DNA of 44,722 bases from Actinomycetota bacterium (GTDB taxonomy: Bacteria; Actinomycetota; Acidimicrobiia; Acidimicrobiales; Acidimicrobilacustridaceae): NCBI GenBank assembly GCA_005787345.1, contig SYBH01000160.1:1-44722 (forward strand), written 5' to 3'. Shown piece after piece: positions 41,476-44,722 of this stretch. Each line of letters starts with the position of its first letter. Positions within the stretch are counted from its first letter, which is position 1. Below the pieces are notes generated by a model that was given only the letters and a program-made list of their open reading frames with translations, had not been told where the DNA came from and did no database searches. The translations under genes and the position numbers were made by a program.

Positions 41476-42870
41476 TCAGCGCTTCACTGCCCCGTACGCC
41501 TCGAGCACACGTCCGCGGCTGAACGCAAGATCAACAATCGGTTCGGGATAGTCCACACCAATTTCAATGCCGGCAGCTGCGAGTTCAAGCGGACCGGTAG
41601 CCCACGGTTCATGGATTGCTGACGCATCAAGACTTGCGAGTTCCGGAACCCATCGTCGGATGTAGTCACCGTTCGCGTCGAAGCGCTGACTTTGCAGAAT
41701 CGGATTGAACACTCGGTTGTACGGGGATGCATCGGGACCAGTGCCTGCAACCCATTGCCAATTCCCAACATTCTGCGAAACATCTGCGTCGAGCAGTACG
41801 TGCCGGAAATAGCGTTCGCCGCGTCGCCAATCAATCAGCAAATTTTTTACAAGAAACGACGCTGTGACCATCCGTACACGGTTATGCATCCAACCAGTCT
41901 CACGAAGTTGCCGCATGCCCGCGTCAACGAACGGGTAACCAGTGCGACCGTTCTTCCATGCTTCAAAACCTTTGTCGTCTTGTCGCCATTGGATTGCGGC
42001 GTACTGCGGCTTCATGGGTTGTTCAACGAGCGTTGGTGTTGCGATCAACATATGCGCATACCAATCGCGCCATGCGAGTTGACGGACTAACGCTGCGCGT
42101 CCAGCAGTTGATTCTCCGACCACCTGAGCAACTCGGCGCGGTGACAGTGTTCCGAAACGAAGGTCAATCGACAACTGCGAAGTTCCGAGGAGCGACGGTG
42201 TGTTTCGATCTTCGTCGTAGGTATCGGCTCGAGCAACTGCGAGGTCAAGTCGTGCGAGCGCTCCGCGTTCTCCAGCCAGAGCTGCCTCTCCGACTTCTCC
42301 GTCAAGAACTGGGTAGTCACCCTCGATCTTCGGCAGTGCGTCGCCGGGATCGTTTGTGAGTATCGCATCGCCCGACGTCGGCCAAGGTGTCCAGGGCGTA
42401 CGCTCCCACACACGGAAAAAGGGCGTGAACACCTGCGAAAGCGAACCGGCCTTGGTCTGAATGTGGCCTGGTTCGTGCACCAAGGTTCCCCACTCGGGCA
42501 CTAATTCAACGGCGCTCGCATCGAGAGCTGCTCGCACTGCATCGTCACGTTCGGCGGCATACGGCGTCACATCGTGATTCACATGAACAGCGGAGACGCC
42601 GAGTCGACCAGCTTCTTGTGGGACAACAACTCGTGGGTCGCCAACCCGAACAAGAAGTCGACCGCCGTGTTCGGAAAGGGCTGCGTCGAGCGCCCCGACA
42701 TCACCAAGAAGGCGGATGACACGACGCGAACTCGCGCGGTCGAACAACGCGGGATCTACAACGAAAAGAGCGGTGACCTGACTATGTTCCGAGGTTGCCG
42801 CCGCCCATGCGGGATTGTCATCAAGACGGAGATCGCGGCGAAACCACACCAATCCCGACGTTGATGACAT
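41476..42870 (-). CDS. phr: Deoxyribodipyrimidine photo-lyase (class I type)
   Basis: 464 residues from the ATG at 42868-42870. N-terminal antenna domain LVWFRRDLRLDDNPAW; C-terminal FAD domain with LRFGTLSPRRVAQ, LAWRDWY, GRTGYPFVDAGMRQLRETGWMHNRVRMV, and the FAD-binding NWQWVAGTGPDASPYNRVFNP. Light-dependent repair of pyrimidine dimers. It starts 5 bases after the dehydrogenase-like gene, so both are likely co-transcribed. CPD rather than 6-4 specificity is likely from the overall sequence but not proven. Confidence 0.93.
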   Translation of the reverse strand: MSSTSGLVWFRRDLRLDDNPAWAAATSEHSQVTALFVVDPALFDRASSRRVIRLLGDVGALDAALSEHGGRLLVRVGDPRVVVPQEAGRLGVSAVHVNHDVTPYAAERDDAVRAALDASAVELVPEWGTLVHEPGHIQTKAGSLSQVFTPFFRVWERTPWTPWPTSGDAILTNDPGDALPKIEGDYPVLDGEVGEAALAGERGALARLDLAVARADTYDEDRNTPSLLGTSQLSIDLRFGTLSPRRVAQVVGESTAGRAALVRQLAWRDWYAHMLIATPTLVEQPMKPQYAAIQWRQDDKGFEAWKNGRTGYPFVDAGMRQLRETGWMHNRVRMVTASFLVKNLLIDWRRGERYFRHVLLDADVSQNVGNWQWVAGTGPDASPYNRVFNPILQSQRFDANGDYIRRWVPELASLDASAIHEPWATGPLELAAAGIEIGVDYPEPIVDLAFSRGRVLEAYGAVKR

Positions 42871-42875
42871 GGCGA

Positions 42876-43763
42876 TCAGGCGATCGGTCGGCCGAAGGGG
42901 ACAGCCGCCCAACTTTCAAGAAATGCTTCCGCTACCTCACACGCACCAAGGAGCGGACCATTCGGAGCGTCGATGATTTGAGCGATTGCATCACCAACAA
43001 GCGCAGCGGCATCGGTTGACGAACTATCAACTGGCCATGCGGCGAGGTGCCCTGACGTTGTGACGAAATCAGGAAGAACAACAACGCTGGCTCGTTCAAA
43101 CGCAGCGAGGGCTTTCGCCGTGACAGGCATGGGGCCGCTCGGCACAAGTATCCGGGCTTTCACGTTGTCGGCGTTTGCGTGACCGATAAGGCCGACTTTG
43201 GAACCAGCAACCAAGATTTCGACATCGGCATGAAGAACTGCGTTGGCGTCTTCAGAAACATCGAGCTCGACCACCGTTGCGCCTGCGGTGCGGAAGAGAT
43301 CAACGAGTGATGATGTCATCGCATCGAAAGTTTCAATCGCAACTGTGCGCCCTGAAAGACCACCACTTGCCTGATCTGCTGCAGCGACGATGCCCGCGGC
43401 AGTCAGCGCGTCGCGATCAGACCACCAGGCTTCGGGACGCGGATCACGGGAGCGAAGACCAGCAAGATCGTCAGCCGAAATCCCACGACCAGCGCTGAGG
43501 TGAACGGTTGCGAAGGAATCTTCGGCTAACTCCGTGGCAAACGAACTGATGGCCTCAGCTTTCGCATCAACCGGTGCGTTCACCGCTGCTGATGCACCCG
43601 AAACCTTGCGGCCAAAAAACGCATACCGGTAGGTCTCAGAACGAGCGAGCCAAGTCACTCCGTCGACAAGCACCTTGGGTGCGGAACGGACGATACCGAC
43701 CGCCGTCGGAGCATCATCAAGATCGATCACGACAAATCCGTCGGCTGAAGTGAGTTTGCGCAT
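42876..43763 (-). CDS. Glu/Leu-dehydrogenase-like protein, probably catalytically inactive
   Basis: 295 residues from the ATG at 43761-43763. The longer open frame upstream is antisense to ppa and is excluded. The order of elements follows Glu/Leu/Phe/Val dehydrogenases: LARSETYRYAFFG corresponds to LARSMTYKNALAG, SGAS to the GG(A/G)K active-site segment, then a Rossmann-like half (GRTVAIETFDAM, GATVVELDV, KARILVPSGPMPVT, VVVLPDFVTTSGHLAAW). The lysines of the active site are R46 and S58 here, and the GxGxxG nucleotide loop is lost. Hence a diverged paralogue, perhaps regulatory. The family link is by pattern and moderate in strength. Confidence 0.72.
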   Translation of the reverse strand: MRKLTSADGFVVIDLDDAPTAVGIVRSAPKVLVDGVTWLARSETYRYAFFGRKVSGASAAVNAPVDAKAEAISSFATELAEDSFATVHLSAGRGISADDLAGLRSRDPRPEAWWSDRDALTAAGIVAAADQASGGLSGRTVAIETFDAMTSSLVDLFRTAGATVVELDVSEDANAVLHADVEILVAGSKVGLIGHANADNVKARILVPSGPMPVTAKALAAFERASVVVLPDFVTTSGHLAAWPVDSSSTDAAALVGDAIAQIIDAPNGPLLGACEVAEAFLESWAAVPFGRPIA

Positions 43764-43841
43764 AGTCACGGTCGGTGAGTCTCGCACAGTCGCCGAACAC
43801 GTCCTTCCTCGGAAAGACATGGAACCGGGCAGAATGGCGAA

Positions 43842-44333
43842 ATGGAAACCATCGATGTCGTCATCGAAATCCCCCGAGGCAGCCGAAATAAGTACGAGAT
43901 AGACCATGAAACTGGCCGTATCCGCCTCGATCGCCGCCTCTTCTCCGCCACGACCTACCCCACCGAGTACGGCTTCATCCCCGACACACTCTCCGAAGAC
44001 GGCGACCCTCTCGATGTCCTCGTACTCACCGAGGACCCCACCTTCCCGGGGTGCTGGATTCATGTCCGCCCCGTCGGCGTGATGTGGATGACCGATGACG
44101 CTGGCCGCGACGCCAAGATTCTGTGTGTTCACCACCGCGAACCCCGATGGCGCGATGCGGTCGACATCGATGACATCCCCGCCGAAACACTCGCCGAGAT
44201 CAAGCACTTCTTTTCGATCTACAAAGATCTCGAACCCGAAAAGTTCTCCGATGTCGGTGATTTCGAAGGACGCGCCTCGGCATGGACCGAAATCGAAACA
44301 TCTCTCGCTCGTTACGTCCCCGGAAAACACTGA
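43842..44333 (+). CDS. ppa: Inorganic pyrophosphatase (family I)
   Basis: 163 residues, a cytoplasmic Mg-dependent enzyme that hydrolyses pyrophosphate. Family I signature EDGDPLDVLVLT carries the metal-binding aspartates; IEIPRGSRNKYEID near the N-terminus and YPTEYGFIPDTL are typical. ATG at 43842-43844, 78 bases from the divergent dehydrogenase-like start. Length is normal for the prokaryotic enzyme. Confidence 0.96.
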   Translation: METIDVVIEIPRGSRNKYEIDHETGRIRLDRRLFSATTYPTEYGFIPDTLSEDGDPLDVLVLTEDPTFPGCWIHVRPVGVMWMTDDAGRDAKILCVHHREPRWRDAVDIDDIPAETLAEIKHFFSIYKDLEPEKFSDVGDFEGRASAWTEIETSLARYVPGKH

Positions 44334-44350
44334 TTCCGTTGCGCCAATCT

Positions 44351-44367
44351 GGGAATGAGCAATTCCC
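44351..44367 (+). other. Short inverted repeat between ppa and the peroxiredoxin gene
   Basis: GGGAAT and ATTCCC (44351-44356, 44362-44367) are separated by 5 bases, 18 bases after the ppa stop. There is no T-run, so as a terminator it would be weak. It could equally be an operator for the peroxiredoxin gene 80 bases downstream. Confidence 0.3.
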
Positions 44368-44447
44368 GACCTACGGGGTCGACTTTTGCGCCTGAGTGGG
44401 TCATGATGTCGCCCCACCCACTTTCGAGCCACGGAGGCTTCCGAAAC

Positions 44448-44722
44448 ATGGCACTACGGCTTGGCGATATCGCCCCCGACTTCACCACTGACACCACGCA
44501 GGGCAGCGTTTCCTTCCACGATTGGAAGGGCGACTCTTGGTCCATTCTCTTTTCTCATCCGAAGGACTTCACTCCGGTCTGCACCACCGAACTTGGCACC
44601 GTTGCCAAACTCAAGCCCGAATGGGACAAGCGAAACGTGAAGCCGATCGGCCTTTCGGTGGACCCAGTCGACTCCCACATTTCTTGGGAAGGCGACATCG
44701 AAGAAACCCAAGGCCAGGCCGT
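44448..44722 (+). CDS. Peroxiredoxin (AhpC/TSA, Prx6-like), N-terminal part, runs off the window
   Basis: 91 residues are visible from the ATG at 44448-44450, with GGAGG about 11 bases upstream. The thioredoxin-fold N-terminus ([12 protein letters not shown]), the peroxidatic motif [14 protein letters not shown] with C45, and [17 protein letters not shown] fit the Prx6/1-Cys group. Reduces hydroperoxides. Any resolving cysteine would be outside the window. Confidence 0.9.
   Translation, partial: MALRLGDIAPDFTTDTTQGSVSFHDWKGDSWSILFSHPKDFTPVCTTELGTVAKLKPEWDKRNVKPIGLSVDPVDSHISWEGDIEETQGQA

Noticed and set aside
43764-44432. Upstream extension of the dehydrogenase-like frame to 44432
   Set aside because: It runs antisense through the whole of ppa, which is clearly real; the ATG at 43763 fits the family N-terminus.

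Overview
The window looks like chromosome of a non-photosynthetic actinobacterium, probably of the class Acidimicrobiia. The support is a WhiB-type Fe-S regulator (a family confined to Actinobacteria and their phages), a fused CobA-HemD protein, GTG/TTG starts with good Shine-Dalgarno sites, and moderately high G+C. The class-level call is inference. I saw no tRNA, rRNA, CRISPR array, insertion sequence or integrase gene.

Layout. At 1-1235 (minus) lies the N-terminal part of acetyl-CoA synthetase. At 1302-3177 (minus) is a small secretory island of visibly lower G+C: a META/HslJ-like anchored protein and a secreted trypsin-like protease whose pro-region and catalytic domain are in different frames. 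From 3217 to 36000 (minus) there are 33 tightly packed genes on one strand, with stop-start overlaps at most junctions. In transcription order they are: a 3-TM protein, a 2x[4Fe-4S] ferredoxin, a split cytochrome b (b6-like subunit plus subunit IV-like subunit), a Rieske protein, a membrane-anchored dihaem cytochrome c, an unrecognised 314-residue membrane protein, a complete 14-subunit complex I (nuoA-N), a second complex I set lacking NuoE, NuoF and NuoG (11 subunits), and a MidA/NDUFAF7-family methyltransferase. Divergent from this block (36305-37105, plus) is a membrane-anchored monohaem cytochrome c, closed by a clear hairpin terminator. Then follow haem/tetrapyrrole genes on the minus strand (hemL, hemB, cobA-hemD), a whiB-like gene (plus), a photolyase (minus), a catalytically degenerate Glu/Leu-dehydrogenase-like protein (minus), inorganic pyrophosphatase (plus), and the start of a peroxiredoxin (plus).

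How it fits together. The long block encodes an almost continuous respiratory chain: NADH enters at the 14-subunit complex I, and quinol is re-oxidised by a b6f-like bc complex that passes electrons to c-type cytochromes. The NuoEFG-less second complex I needs another electron donor, and the ferredoxin encoded in the bc segment is the most obvious candidate (inference). The terminal methyltransferase belongs to the family whose mitochondrial member methylates an arginine of NDUFS2/NuoD; that arginine is present in both NuoD copies here. The neighbouring tetrapyrrole genes serve haem supply.

Most noteworthy: a tandem 14- plus 11-subunit complex I within one respiratory gene block; replacement of the quinone-site Tyr by Trp in NuoD2; a b6f-type cytochrome b with the haem-ci cysteine but no Qo-site PEWY glutamate; a short N-terminal motif shared by two bc-associated proteins encoded on opposite strands; and His-rich or acidic low-complexity insertions confined to the 14-subunit complex.
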